Positions 26,866-35,968 of a stretch of DNA of 64,000 nt are shown here, one piece after another. The position numbers and the translations under genes were made by a program. Position 1 is the stretch's first letter, and every line of letters starts with the position of its first letter. The notes beneath the pieces were generated by a model. It did no database searches. It was not told the origin of the DNA and saw nothing but the letters and a program-made list of their open reading frames with translations. Source of the stretch: Desulfobacteraceae bacterium (lineage in GTDB: Bacteria; Desulfobacterota; Desulfobacteria; Desulfobacterales; JAABRJ01); assembly GCA_022340425.1 (NCBI GenBank), contig JAJDNY010000014.1, positions 1-64,000 on the forward strand. The letters run 5' to 3'.

Positions 26866-28728
26866 ATGAGCAAAAAACTTTTAAGTAATTTAAAAAAAAG
26901 CGGAATTATATCTGAAATAGATTTCCATTTTGCCTGTTTGATCACCCGCCTGGCCAGCACTTCGGAGATCGCCGCCGGGTTGGCCGCCGCATTGGTCAGC
27001 CGTGCCACCGGCGAGGGGGCGGTCTGCCTGGACCTGCAGGCCCAGGGGGGTCGGGCCCTGCCCATGGGGGCCGGGGCAAAGGCGGAGGCCGCGTGCCCGG
27101 AGCCTGGCTGCTGGCGCCGGATGCTGCTTGAGAGCGGGGTTGTCGGGGAGCCGGGAGAATTTCGGCCACTGGTGCTGGACGCGGACAACCGGCTCTACCT
27201 CTATCGCTACTGGGAATACGAACAGATCCTGGCGGCGGCGGTTGCCGCCAAGGCATCCACCGTGTTTCCCGAATTCGACCCGCCACGGTTGCGGGCAAGC
27301 CTCGATCGGCTTTTCCCGCACCGGGTCGAATCCCCGGTGGACTGGCAGCGGGTGGCGGCCGTGGTGGCGGTGCTGAAGGCGCTGTGCATCATTTCAGGCG
27401 GGCCCGGCAGCGGCAAAACCACCACCGTCGCCCGGCTGCTGGCGATCTTGCTGGAGCAGGGGCCCACCCCGAATCTGCGCATCCAGCTGGCCGCCCCCAC
27501 CGGCAAGGCGGCCGCCCGGATCAGCGCCTCCATTCGCACCGCCCGCCAGGAACTGGACTGCCCCGCCGCGGTCAAAGAAGCCATTCCGGCCCAGGCCACC
27601 ACCCTCCACCGGCTGCTGGGCACCCTTCCCGGATCGCCCTATTTCCGGCACGATGCCCAAAACCCGCTGGCGGTGGACGTGGTCGTGGTGGACGAAGCCT
27701 CCATGGTGGACCTGGCCCTGATGGCCAAGCTGGTGCAGGCGATGCCGCCGGCGGCGCGCCTGATTCTGGTTGGTGACAAAGACCAGCTGGCGTCGGTGGA
27801 AGCCGGCGCGGTCCTCGCGGATCTCTGCGGGCGAACGGCCGAACACCGCTTTTCACGGGAATTTGGCGCGACGCTTTCGGCCGCATGCAGCGAAAACCTG
27901 CAACGGTGGTGCGACCCGAACCAGCAGCGCTCCGGGCTGGCGGACTGTATTGTTGCCCTGCGCCACAACTACCGCTTTGCCGAGGGCAGCGCAATCGGGC
28001 GTCTCAGCCGCGCGGTCAACGCCGGCGACGTGGCGGCGGCGGCCGGTCTTTTGCGGACGCCGCCGGATGCCAGCGTCTGCTGGCAGCCGCTGCCTGCGCC
28101 CGGGGAATTTGAGCAGCGACTCTCCGAACGGTTTCGCGAGGGCTACCGGGACTATCTGAGCGCCGAAAGCCCGGCCGAGGCCTTGAAAGCCCTCGGGCGC
28201 TTCACCGTCCTAACGCCCTTCAACCGGGGCCCGTACGGCGTCAATGCGCTCAACCGGCTGGCCGAGTCCAGCCTGAAACGCAGCGGCTGGATCGACCCGT
28301 CCGAACGCTGGTACACCCGGCGTCCGCTGCTGATTACGCGCAACGACCACGAGATGGGCCTTTTCAACGGCGATCTGGGGGTTATTCTGCCCGCCGAGGG
28401 ACACGCGGACCGGCAGGATGCCTGCTTCGCCGGACCGGACGGAGACGTCCGGCGCTTGCCGCCCCAGCGCCTGCCAGCCCACGAGACCGTTTTTGCCATG
28501 ACCGTCCACAAAAGTCAGGGATCGGAGTTCGATTCGGTATTGGTCATTTTACCGGAAAACGATTCCCCCCTCCTCACCCGGGAACTCCTGTACACCGCGG
28601 TAACTCGGGCCCGAGAAAAAGTATTGATCTGGGGACCCGAAGGTGGTTTAACCGCTGCCGTGTCCAAAAAAATTGAACGGGCTTCAGGACTGCACGATGC
28701 CCTCTGGAACGGAACCCACGAAAAATAA
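26866..28728 (+). CDS. recD: RecBCD enzyme subunit RecD
   Basis: The 620-residue SF1B helicase has an N-terminal domain, Walker A IISGGPGSGKTTTVARLL (about 174-192), LAAPTGKAAARI, VVVDEASMVDLALM, LVGDKDQLASVEAG and the C-terminal TVHKSQGSEFDSV and LLYTAVTRAREKV. It is the 5'-3' motor of exonuclease V. It starts 37 nt after recB. The first 25 codons are strikingly AT-rich (many AAA and TTT codons), unlike the rest of the gene, and no strong ribosome site is seen. Confidence 0.95.
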   Translation: MSKKLLSNLKKSGIISEIDFHFACLITRLASTSEIAAGLAAALVSRATGEGAVCLDLQAQGGRALPMGAGAKAEAACPEPGCWRRMLLESGVVGEPGEFRPLVLDADNRLYLYRYWEYEQILAAAVAAKASTVFPEFDPPRLRASLDRLFPHRVESPVDWQRVAAVVAVLKALCIISGGPGSGKTTTVARLLAILLEQGPTPNLRIQLAAPTGKAAARISASIRTARQELDCPAAVKEAIPAQATTLHRLLGTLPGSPYFRHDAQNPLAVDVVVVDEASMVDLALMAKLVQAMPPAARLILVGDKDQLASVEAGAVLADLCGRTAEHRFSREFGATLSAACSENLQRWCDPNQQRSGLADCIVALRHNYRFAEGSAIGRLSRAVNAGDVAAAAGLLRTPPDASVCWQPLPAPGEFEQRLSERFREGYRDYLSAESPAEALKALGRFTVLTPFNRGPYGVNALNRLAESSLKRSGWIDPSERWYTRRPLLITRNDHEMGLFNGDLGVILPAEGHADRQDACFAGPDGDVRRLPPQRLPAHETVFAMTVHKSQGSEFDSVLVILPENDSPLLTRELLYTAVTRAREKVLIWGPEGGLTAAVSKKIERASGLHDALWNGTHEK

Positions 28729-28787
28729 AAGCGTGTGCCAAAGTGCCTGGGGCGGCCCGCCCCCGCAGGCGAGGAGATTTCTGCCCC

Positions 28788-29807
28788 ATGAACCAACCCG
28801 TTAAAACCATCATAAAAGGTACCGGACGCTACGTCCCTCCCCGGGTGGTCACCAACCAGGACCTCACCCGCTGGATGGACACCACGGATGAATGGATCCG
28901 GCAGCGAACCGGCATCGAGCAGCGCCACTGGATTCCGGAAGAGGGCGGGGTGGGGGCCTCCGACCTGGGTTTGGAGGCCGCCAAGATTGCTCTGGAACGG
29001 GCCGGCTGGCGCCCTACGGATATCGACCTGATCATTTTCGGGACCCTCAGCCCGGATATCTTCTTTCCCGGCCCCGGGTGCCTGCTGCAGCGCAAACTGG
29101 GGCTTTCCGAAACCCCGGCGCTGGATATCCGCCAGCAATGTTCCGCCTTTCTGTACGGCCTCGCCATGGCCGATGCCTTCATCCGCAGCGGCCTTTACCG
29201 GCGGATTCTTTTCGTCGGCGGTGAGGTCCACAGCACTTGCCTGGACATTTCCACCCGTGGCCGGGACATCGCTGTTCTTTTCGGCGATGCGGCCGGTGCG
29301 GTCTGCCTGGAGGCCGTTGCAACCGAAGCGCCTGCCGGGGTGCTGGCCTCGGTACTGCACGCCCAGGGGGAATTCGCCGATATCCTGATGATGGAAGCGC
29401 CCGCTTTCCGCGAAAAACCGGGCATCTCCGAGGCGATGATCCGCGAGGGGCGCCATTGGCCCAAAATGGAAGGCAAGTCCGTTTTCAAGCACGCGGTCCG
29501 GCGGCTTCCCGAAGCGGCCCGGGAAGTCCTGGACAAGGCCGGTCTGACGGTGGAGGACATCGATATGGTGATCCCCCACCAGGCCAACCTGCGCATCAAC
29601 CAGGCATTTATGAAATCTCTGGGGCTTCCGGAGGAAAAACTGTTCAGCAACATCAACCGCTACGGCAACACCACCGCCGCCAGCATTCCCATGGCGTGCG
29701 ACGACGCCCTGGAACAAAAGAAGATCGGGCCGGGCAGCACCGTTCTTTTCATCGGCCTGGGGGCGGGGCTGACCTGGGGGGCTGTGCTGTATCGATTTCC
29801 GAAGTGA
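28788..29807 (+). CDS. fabH: beta-ketoacyl-ACP synthase III family protein
   Basis: The 339-residue thiolase-fold enzyme has the FabH catalytic triad: Cys118 in DIRQQCSAF, His in PHQANLRI (near 264) and Asn in NRYGNTTAAS (near 290). The N-terminal TDEWIRQRTGI motif is also typical. It condenses an acyl-CoA with malonyl-ACP to start fatty acid or related chains. The QQCSAF context differs from the AACSGF of classic FabH, so priming specificity may differ. The ATG at 28788 follows a GAGGAG site. A strong terminator follows the gene. Confidence 0.88.
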   Translation: MNQPVKTIIKGTGRYVPPRVVTNQDLTRWMDTTDEWIRQRTGIEQRHWIPEEGGVGASDLGLEAAKIALERAGWRPTDIDLIIFGTLSPDIFFPGPGCLLQRKLGLSETPALDIRQQCSAFLYGLAMADAFIRSGLYRRILFVGGEVHSTCLDISTRGRDIAVLFGDAAGAVCLEAVATEAPAGVLASVLHAQGEFADILMMEAPAFREKPGISEAMIREGRHWPKMEGKSVFKHAVRRLPEAAREVLDKAGLTVEDIDMVIPHQANLRINQAFMKSLGLPEEKLFSNINRYGNTTAASIPMACDDALEQKKIGPGSTVLFIGLGAGLTWGAVLYRFPK

Positions 29808-29841
29808 ACGCGAAGGCTCACACGCTTTCCGCCGCAGCGGC

Positions 29842-29880
29842 AAAAACGGGATGGTGATCATCGGCCACCATCCCGTTTTT
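29842..29880. terminator. bidirectional intrinsic terminator
   Basis: A perfect 15-bp stem, AAAAACGGGATGGTG and its complement, closes on a nine-base loop. The A-run on one side and T-run on the other let it work in both directions. It separates the convergent ketosynthase gene (ends 29807) and the minus-strand lipoprotein gene (ends 29948). Confidence 0.93.
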
Positions 29881-29947
29881 GTTTTGCCCCGCGGGGCTCA
29901 GAACTTTGATGAACCAGAGACAGAGAGGACCTGTTTTTCGAGCGCCT

Positions 29948-30691
29948 TCACGGCTGCGGGAGGGGACCACCGGCGATCTCAAGCGCCATGCGGGCGGCCA
30001 AGCGCTCAGCAAGCGCCTGTGCGCTCTCGCCCGCCGCGGGCAGCGCTGCGATTGGCAGCGGGCTGTCGCCACCGTATTTTTCGGTGCTGGCAACCGTCGC
30101 GCTGCTTTCGAAAGACATCCCGGCTTGCCTGAGGTGATCCAGCCGGAAATCGGCCGTGAGGGTCGCCTGCCGGACGACAAACGGAACCCGTCGCAGTCGC
30201 GTGCGCATGATCTCGACGGAAACCCAGTCGCCGTCGACGTTGCGGATTTGTCTGAATTGCCCCGTGCCCTCGCGTACCTCCACCCGGTCGGCGCCCGGGC
30301 TGTCGACCAGGGTGGCGCTGGTGCGGGCGCTCACGACCGCATCGGCAAGGGGCTGCCAGGTTTTCAGCTGCGCACGCCGGCCTTCGGAGTCCCCAAGGTT
30401 TTCGGGCATCCCCAAATGCCGGTTCTCCAGGTAGACGGCCTTTAAGCCGCCTTTTTTCGTCAGACGATCGAAAAGGGCGCGCTGCAGGCTATCGCCGTAC
30501 GCGCCGGTGAAGGGGGCCAAGACCAGGCGCTCGACCCCGCGCCGGTCGCCCGGTTCTTTTGTTGGTCGGGCGCCAGGGGTCAAGGCGCAGCCCCAGAGGA
30601 GCCCGGCGATCAGGCAGAGCAGCCACAGCGGCGCCGTACGGCAAAAGATCTCCCGCCTCAGGCGGCGGGATTGGGGCCGAAAGGGGATCAA
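29948..30691 (-). CDS. hypothetical lipoprotein
   Basis: The 247-residue protein has a basic N-terminus, a hydrophobic signal and lipobox LLWGC (acylated Cys about 35). The mature part reads ERLVLAPFTGAYGDSLQRAL, then LKAVYLENR, and FRLDHLRQAGMSFESSATVA, a pattern like periplasmic lipoproteins of the CsgG or TolB-N fold; I do not assign a family. Its start overlaps the end of the nuclease gene by 4 nt, so both are translated from one minus-strand message. Confidence 0.7.
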   Translation of the reverse strand: MIPFRPQSRRLRREIFCRTAPLWLLCLIAGLLWGCALTPGARPTKEPGDRRGVERLVLAPFTGAYGDSLQRALFDRLTKKGGLKAVYLENRHLGMPENLGDSEGRRAQLKTWQPLADAVVSARTSATLVDSPGADRVEVREGTGQFRQIRNVDGDWVSVEIMRTRLRRVPFVVRQATLTADFRLDHLRQAGMSFESSATVASTEKYGGDSPLPIAALPAAGESAQALAERLAARMALEIAGGPLPQP

Positions 30692-31470
30692 TGGAGCGCG
30701 GGGAGGGCCGGCGGTTTCCGGGGCCGCCCTGGGGGCTGGGTCACCTCGAAATCCCAGATCAGCGGCACGTGGTCGGAAAACTTGACCTGGGGCACCTGAA
30801 AATCACGGGTGCGGATCTCGGGGCTGTAGAGGATAAAATCCAGCTGGCGCCGCGGGGAGCGGCTTGGATGGGACGGCATGCCGCTGTCGTTGGCACTTTT
30901 CAATCCGGTTGCGGCGATAAACTCCCCCAACTCGCGCGCGCCGCGCAGGGGATTGAAATCGCCGGCGACCACAAAGGGTTTCCTCTCATTTTGAAGGACC
31001 CCGTTGAGATCGCGCAGCTGCTGCTGGCGATGGCGGAATTTCAACGAGAGGTGCACCAGAAAAAGTTTGATTTCTTTCAGCTCCAGTTCGATCACCAGCC
31101 GCTTGATGCCCTCGTTGAAATAATGGTAGCGGATGGACTGGATTTCCTGATTGGTCAAAAAGGCGTTGCCTTGCTTGTTGAGAACCGGAATTTTCTGGAT
31201 CAGGGAGTTTTGGGCATATTTCGACCGGTAGATGGCGTAGTGCTGCATTTCACGGGCGATGGTGTCGGCCTGGTTGGATTTTTCGCAACGAAAAGACCCG
31301 CTGTCGACTTCGATCAACCCGGCGATGTCCGGCGCGACGTCCCTGATGAAGGCGGCGATCTGTTCCAGGTTGCGACCGGTTTTTTTAAGGTAGCCGGCGT
31401 AAGGCACCGGCAGGTGGATCCTGCGGCCAATGCCGGCGGCGTAACGGATGTTGTAGAGTAGCATTCGCAT
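30688..31470 (-). CDS. endonuclease/exonuclease/phosphatase family protein
   Basis: The 260-residue protein has the EEP fold: N-terminal LLYNIRY (metal Asn), GLIEVD (metal Glu), LFLVHLSLKFRHRQQQL, VVAGDFNPLRG (catalytic Asp/Asn), RRQLDFILYS and FSDHVPLIW (catalytic His). There is no signal peptide. Substrates of this superfamily include DNA, phosphoinositides and lipids, so the substrate is open. It is coupled to the lipoprotein gene downstream. Confidence 0.88.
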   Translation of the reverse strand: MRMLLYNIRYAAGIGRRIHLPVPYAGYLKKTGRNLEQIAAFIRDVAPDIAGLIEVDSGSFRCEKSNQADTIAREMQHYAIYRSKYAQNSLIQKIPVLNKQGNAFLTNQEIQSIRYHYFNEGIKRLVIELELKEIKLFLVHLSLKFRHRQQQLRDLNGVLQNERKPFVVAGDFNPLRGARELGEFIAATGLKSANDSGMPSHPSRSPRRQLDFILYSPEIRTRDFQVPQVKFSDHVPLIWDFEVTQPPGRPRKPPALPALH

Positions 31471-31544
31471 TTTGCGAGGATCGTCCTTTCATCACATACC
31501 ACATGAAGCGCCACAGCCGCTGGCGGGCAAGCCCACGCGGCCTC

Positions 31545-31826
31545 TTACCGCAGCTGGAAACGGGGCACCTCGATGTGCGTGCCGCGGCAACGCGGGCATT
31601 TCCCCGGCCGGGTGAAGCGTTTGCGGTCACGGAATACAAAGCCACAGTCCAGACAGGCGAAGGGCAGGGTCAGGAGCTTTTGGCGGCGCGCCCCGGCTGT
31701 GCGGCCGATGTGGACCAGATGCTCGCAGACCTCTTTCTCCCGGATACCCAATATCCGGGAAAGCTCTCGGGCACTCAAGGGCTCACCGGAGAGAAGCTCG
31801 ACCAGGGCTTGACGAATGGTTTGCAT
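31545..31826 (-). CDS. HTH domain and zinc-ribbon transcriptional regulator (COG3357-like)
   Basis: The 93-residue protein joins a short winged helix (TIRQALVELL, SARELSRILGIREKEV) to a zinc ribbon with CLDC and CPRC knuckles. This is the architecture of COG3357, a family best known from archaea and some anaerobic bacteria. It is divergent from the GlmU-like gene over 62 nt, which contain an ACTACTTATAGT inverted repeat that could be an operator. Confidence 0.75.
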   Translation of the reverse strand: MQTIRQALVELLSGEPLSARELSRILGIREKEVCEHLVHIGRTAGARRQKLLTLPFACLDCGFVFRDRKRFTRPGKCPRCRGTHIEVPRFQLR

Positions 31827-31888
31827 CGCTCAAACTACTTATAGTATAGAACAAACCCTGCTTCAACCCCGACCGCGAGAGGTGTTGG

Positions 31889-33148
31889 ATGGCGTCATCG
31901 GCTCCGGATCCCATCGGGATCCTGCTAAACAAGGGGGTCCGCATCCCGGCCCCGGCCAGCGTGGAAATCGGCCCGGAGGTCGACCCCGCCCGGATCTCGG
32001 CGGAAGGCGTGGTGCTTCATGCCGGCACCAAGATCTTCGGCCGCCGCACCCTGATCCTGCAGGGGGCTAAGATCGGCTACGAAGGCCCCGCGACCCTCGA
32101 AAACTGCCATGTCGGCCCCGCGGTTCGGCTGAGCGGGGGTTTTTTTCGAGGGGCGGTATTTCTCGCAAAGGCCGCCATGGGGTCGGGGGCCCACGTCCGC
32201 GAATGCACCATCCTGGAGGAGGGGGCCAGCGGCGCCCACACGGTGGGGCTCAAACAGACTATCCTCTTTCCGTTCGTGACCCTCGGCAGCCTGATAAATT
32301 TTTGCGACTGCCTGATGTCGGGCGGCACCAGCCCGGAGGACCACAGCGAGGTGGGCAGCTCCTACATCCACTTCAATTACACCCCCAATCAGGACAAGGC
32401 CACACCGTCGCTTCTGGGGGATGTGCCCTCGGGTGTGATGCTCAACCAGCGGCCTATTTTTCTGGGCGGGCAGGGCGGTTTGGTGGGGCCGTGCCGATTG
32501 GCCTTCGGCACCATTATCGCCGCCGGATCGGTCTACCGCAAGGATGTGCCCCAACCCGGGCGGCTGGTGTTCGATGGCGGCCTGAAGAGCGGCAGCATCC
32601 CGTTTAGCCCCGGACTTTACCGCGGGATTCGCCGCATCGTGGCCAACAATCTCACCTACCTGGCCAACCTGGCCGCTCTGAAACAGTGGTATGCCCACGT
32701 GCGCGCCCAGTTCGTCTCGCCGGATTTTCCCCAGGCGCTTCTTGAAGGCCTCCTCGCGGCGGTGGACGCGGCCATCGACGAGCGGCTGCGCCAGTTCGGG
32801 CGCTTCTGCGCCAAACTCCCCGAATCGGCCCGGCGCTACCGCGAAAGTGCGCGTGAGAGCACCTCGGATGCCCTGCTCCAGGAGAAGGCGGAACTGGCCG
32901 CCGGCTGGCCCGAGATGAAGGCCATCATGAGCCAGCAAAAAGAGGACGCCGGTCCCGAGAGCCTGCGGGATGCCTTTCTGGAGAAAATCCAGGAGCCCCT
33001 CCGCAGCGCCGGCAGAGACTATCTCGCCACCATCCGGGGCCTGGAGCCCGCCGCTGCGGCCGCTGGCACCCGCTGGCTGCAGGCGATTGTGGGCCGTTTC
33101 AGCGCGGCGGCCCTGGCGCCGCTGCCCTTGCTGTCTCTCCGCGATTGA
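31889..33148 (+). CDS. GlmU-like left-handed beta-helix protein without nucleotidyltransferase domain
   Basis: The 419-residue protein has a hexapeptide beta-helix in its first 240 residues (ARISAEGVVLHAGTKIFG, AKIGYEGPATLENCHVGPAV, GSGAHVRECTIL, FGTIIAAGSVYR) like the acyltransferase half of GlmU and its relatives. A helical C-terminal 170 residues is of unknown type. There is no N-terminal nucleotidyltransferase. It lies 16 nt before glmM, so a role in UDP-GlcNAc or related sugar synthesis is likely. The GAGAGGTG before the ATG supports this start. Confidence 0.75.
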   Translation: MASSAPDPIGILLNKGVRIPAPASVEIGPEVDPARISAEGVVLHAGTKIFGRRTLILQGAKIGYEGPATLENCHVGPAVRLSGGFFRGAVFLAKAAMGSGAHVRECTILEEGASGAHTVGLKQTILFPFVTLGSLINFCDCLMSGGTSPEDHSEVGSSYIHFNYTPNQDKATPSLLGDVPSGVMLNQRPIFLGGQGGLVGPCRLAFGTIIAAGSVYRKDVPQPGRLVFDGGLKSGSIPFSPGLYRGIRRIVANNLTYLANLAALKQWYAHVRAQFVSPDFPQALLEGLLAAVDAAIDERLRQFGRFCAKLPESARRYRESARESTSDALLQEKAELAAGWPEMKAIMSQQKEDAGPESLRDAFLEKIQEPLRSAGRDYLATIRGLEPAAAAAGTRWLQAIVGRFSAAALAPLPLLSLRD

Positions 33149-33164
33149 GGAAAGGAACCTTTTA

Positions 33165-34514
33165 ATGGGCATTTTGTTCGGCACCGACGGCATTCGCGGG
33201 GTGGCCAACACCTACCCGATGACCGCCGAGATGGCCATGACTGTGGGGCGGGCGCTGGCGGTCCTGTTTGCACCCTCGGACGGCGCCCCGTTTGTGGTCG
33301 GCCGCGACACCCGCATCTCCGGGCACATGCTGGCCCACGCGATGGCGGCCGGCATCTGTTCCATGGGGGGCAACGTCGCCATGGCGGGGGTGCTGCCCAC
33401 ACCCGGGGTGGCGCACCTCACGCGAGCCGCAAAGGGGGCCGCCGGAATCGTCATCTCCGCCTCCCACAACCCGTTCCAGGACAACGGAATCAAGGTCTTC
33501 AAAGGGGACGGATACAAACTCTCGGATGCATACGAGGCCGAAATCGAGGCGCTGGTGTTAAACGTCGATCTTGCCGCGAGGGCCGAAAGCATCCAGGCGA
33601 CCGGTCGGGTGCGCTGGCTGCCCGATGCCGGGCAGCGTTATGTCAACTTTTTGATTGCGACCGCCCCGTCCGGCGATTTCCTGTCCGGGCGCCGAATCGT
33701 TCTGGACTGCGCCAACGGTGCTACCTCGGAGGTCGCGCCGCGTCTTTTCAGCGCCCTGGGTGCGGCGGTAACCACGCTGTTCAACGAACCCGACGGCCGC
33801 AACATCAATGCCGGCTGCGGCTCCCAGCATCCGGAAACACTGGCGCGGCAGGTGGTGGCGCAGGCTGCCGATATCGGCCTGGCCTTCGACGGCGACGGCG
33901 ACCGCCTGATCGCGGTCGACGAAAAAGGGGAACCCCTCACGGGCGATCAGGTGCTGGCCGTCTGCGCCAAGGGGTTGCAGGCCGCGGGACGCCTGAAGGG
34001 CAGCGCGGTGGTGTCCACCGTCATGAGCAACATGGGGCTTGAAAAGGCCCTATCCAAGTTGGGTATCGCGCACCACAGGGCCGCCGTGGGCGACCGCCAT
34101 GTCCTTGAAAAGATGCTGGCCTGCGGGGCCGTGGTGGGCGGCGAAAACTCAGGCCACATGATCTTTCTGGAAAACCACACCACCGGCGACGGCCTGCTGG
34201 CCGGCCTGAAACTGTTGGCCGCCGTCCAAAGCGAGGAGAAGCCCTTGTCGCAGCTGCGCCGGGTGATGACCGTCTTCCCGCAGCTGACCCTCAATGTGGC
34301 GGTTACCGACAAGCCCCCGATAGATTCCGAGCCGGCCATTTCCAAAGCAGTCCGGGCGGCCGAAGGGGTGTTGGCCGGCAGGGGGCGGGTCCTGGTGCGC
34401 TACTCGGGCACCCAGGCGCTTTGCCGGGTGATGGTGGAGGCCCCCACCCGGGAGGAAACCGAGCGCCTCTGCCGGCAGATCGCCGATGTGGTCCGCAGGC
34501 GGCTGGGGGCCTGA
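33165..34514 (+). CDS. glmM: phosphoglucosamine mutase
   Basis: The 449-residue protein is the expected length for GlmM. It has the N-terminal FGTDGIRGVAN, the phosphoserine loop SASHNPFQDNGIK (Ser100), the metal loop DGDGDR (near 242), the sugar loop GGENSGH and the phosphate-binding RYSGTQ. It converts glucosamine-6-phosphate to glucosamine-1-phosphate for peptidoglycan and LPS. The ATG at 33165 follows GAGGAAAGG. It is probably in one operon with the beta-helix gene upstream. Confidence 0.95.
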   Translation: MGILFGTDGIRGVANTYPMTAEMAMTVGRALAVLFAPSDGAPFVVGRDTRISGHMLAHAMAAGICSMGGNVAMAGVLPTPGVAHLTRAAKGAAGIVISASHNPFQDNGIKVFKGDGYKLSDAYEAEIEALVLNVDLAARAESIQATGRVRWLPDAGQRYVNFLIATAPSGDFLSGRRIVLDCANGATSEVAPRLFSALGAAVTTLFNEPDGRNINAGCGSQHPETLARQVVAQAADIGLAFDGDGDRLIAVDEKGEPLTGDQVLAVCAKGLQAAGRLKGSAVVSTVMSNMGLEKALSKLGIAHHRAAVGDRHVLEKMLACGAVVGGENSGHMIFLENHTTGDGLLAGLKLLAAVQSEEKPLSQLRRVMTVFPQLTLNVAVTDKPPIDSEPAISKAVRAAEGVLAGRGRVLVRYSGTQALCRVMVEAPTREETERLCRQIADVVRRRLGA

Positions 34515-34528
34515 CGGCCGCATTATTC

Positions 34529-34562
34529 GAAAAAACACCCCCCGCGGATTGACCGCGGAGGG
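34529..34562 (-). terminator. intrinsic terminator of the Bax-inhibitor family gene
   Basis: On the minus strand a GC-rich hairpin (CCGCGG arms, loop TCAAT, extended by three more pairs across one mismatch) is followed by TGTTTTTTCG. It lies 25 nt after the stop of the 34587-35297 gene. The hairpin may also help end glmM transcription, though no T-run exists on that side. Confidence 0.8.
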
Positions 34563-34586
34563 AGCAAAAATCGGGCGAAAAAACCG

Positions 34587-35297
34587 TTATTCCCGGCTGC
34601 CGCCGAAAATGTGCAGCAGCATGATGAAGAGGTTGATAAAGTCGAGATAAAGGGATAGGGCGCCCATGATGGCGCCTTTGCGGACCACCCCGGCCTCGAG
34701 TCCCGCGGGTTGGGACAGGGCCATATTTTTTATTTTCTGGGTGTCATAGGCGGTCAGCCCGACGAACACCAGAACGCCGATGTAGCTGATGATGGCCTGC
34801 AGTCCGGAGCTCCTGAAGAACAGGTTGGCCAGGCTGGCGATGATGATCCCGATCAAGCCCATGAACATGAAATTGCCCATCGAAGTCAGGTCCCGGCGGG
34901 TGAACCAGCCGTAGACGCTGCAGGCCAGAAACGTGGCCGCGCAAACGAAGAAAACCGACACGATGGAGGTTCTGGCATACACCAGAAAGATCGAGGACAG
35001 GGTCACCCCGTTTAGGGCCGAATAGACCACGAAAACCGCCGTCGCGCTGGAGGCCTCCATCTTGTGGACCCGCGCGGCCAGGGAAAACACCAACCCCAGC
35101 TGGGCGATCACAAGTATTATCAGCACCATGGGGGAGCCGAAGACCACCCGCAGGATGGCTTCGCTGGTGGAGACATAGTATGCCACAAACCCGGTCAGGG
35201 CAAGACCGACCGCCATCCAGTTGTAGACGCTGCGCACAAACGCGTTGACCTGTACCTGGGTTTGGGTTTGGGTGCGCTCAAGTGGTAACGACTGCAT
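34587..35297 (-). CDS. Bax inhibitor-1 / YccA family membrane protein
   Basis: The 236-residue protein has seven membrane helices and BI-1 family motifs (RSVYNWMAVGLALTGFVAYY, ALNGVTLSSIF, FVGLTAYDTQKIK, ALSLYLDFINLF). Bacterial members are inner-membrane proteins related to YccA/YbhL, with Ca2+ leak or FtsH-modulating roles proposed. It is monocistronic, with promoter 35339-35366 and a terminator at 34529-34562. A GGAGGTCAG site precedes the start. Confidence 0.93.
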   Translation of the reverse strand: MQSLPLERTQTQTQVQVNAFVRSVYNWMAVGLALTGFVAYYVSTSEAILRVVFGSPMVLIILVIAQLGLVFSLAARVHKMEASSATAVFVVYSALNGVTLSSIFLVYARTSIVSVFFVCAATFLACSVYGWFTRRDLTSMGNFMFMGLIGIIIASLANLFFRSSGLQAIISYIGVLVFVGLTAYDTQKIKNMALSQPAGLEAGVVRKGAIMGALSLYLDFINLFIMLLHIFGGSRE

Positions 35298-35338
35298 TCT
35301 GACCTCCTTGATTTTTTAAAAAGGTTTAATTTAGGCTG

Positions 35339-35366
35339 AAGATAACACAATACCGGGGGTTTTCAA
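35339..35366 (-). promoter_or_regulatory. sigma-70-type promoter for the Bax-inhibitor family gene
   Basis: Read on the minus strand, TTGAAA (35366-35361) and TATCTT (35344-35339) are 16 nt apart. This is about 42 nt upstream of the start codon of the 34587-35297 gene. Confidence 0.6.
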
Positions 35367-35408
35367 GGGTAATCGGATCCATTCATCCCCAAATGCCGAC
35401 AATCCGAG

Positions 35409-35711
35409 ATGAAAGCCGAAGAACTCTACCAGCACCTCAAAGATCTGGCCGAAAAGCTCGGCATCAGCGTCCGGGAGCAGAACCTTCGGCACGCGGGCCT
35501 GCGGGTGCGCAGCGGCTTTTGCATGGTCAAGGGCCATCCGATGTATATCATGAGCAAGCACTTGAACATCCACCGCAAAAACGAAAAGCTGGCGGAGTGC
35601 CTCAATCGTTTTCCCCACGAGGGGATCTACCTGGTGCCGACGGTGCGGGAGTTTCTCCAGCACCACGGCCCGGCTGCCGAGGCCCCCAACCAGATAACAG
35701 ACGGGGCATAG
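35409..35711 (+). CDS. conserved-looking hypothetical protein
   Basis: A 100-residue soluble protein with mixed helix and strand (EELYQHLKDLAEKLGI, GLRVRSGFCMVKGHPMYIM, LNRFPHEGIYLVPTVREFL). No family is recognised. Composition and codon pattern are like the neighbours, and no other frame competes here. It has one Cys and several His but no metal motif. The start lacks a strong ribosome site. It is divergent from the Bax-inhibitor family gene. Confidence 0.65.
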   Translation: MKAEELYQHLKDLAEKLGISVREQNLRHAGLRVRSGFCMVKGHPMYIMSKHLNIHRKNEKLAECLNRFPHEGIYLVPTVREFLQHHGPAAEAPNQITDGA

Positions 35712-35968
35712 GGGAAAGGGCCGGCCCGCTTGGTCGAAATTAAAAGTTTACATAATATTCATTATCGGACAAATTGAATCGGTGCGATTTCCGGGCTCGG
35801 CCCCGGACAGACCCAAGCGTTATAATACAAAAGGATTGAATTTTTCCCACAAACTATGCTAGTGAGTCCCATATTCTGGTCAGTGGTACATCGCCCACGC
35901 GCAATCTCAGCCCATATTTCCACCCGCAGTCGGTCAGGCGGCCGATCCAGCGGAAACCCCAGGTCGCC
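35712..35968 (+). promoter_or_regulatory. leader region of the xseA operon
   Basis: This 257-nt stretch has no gene. It is AT-richer than its surroundings and contains a perfect TATAAT at 35821-35826, 143 nt before the xseA start, but I see no matching -35 box. The real promoter may lie in this stretch; the position is tentative. Confidence 0.3.
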
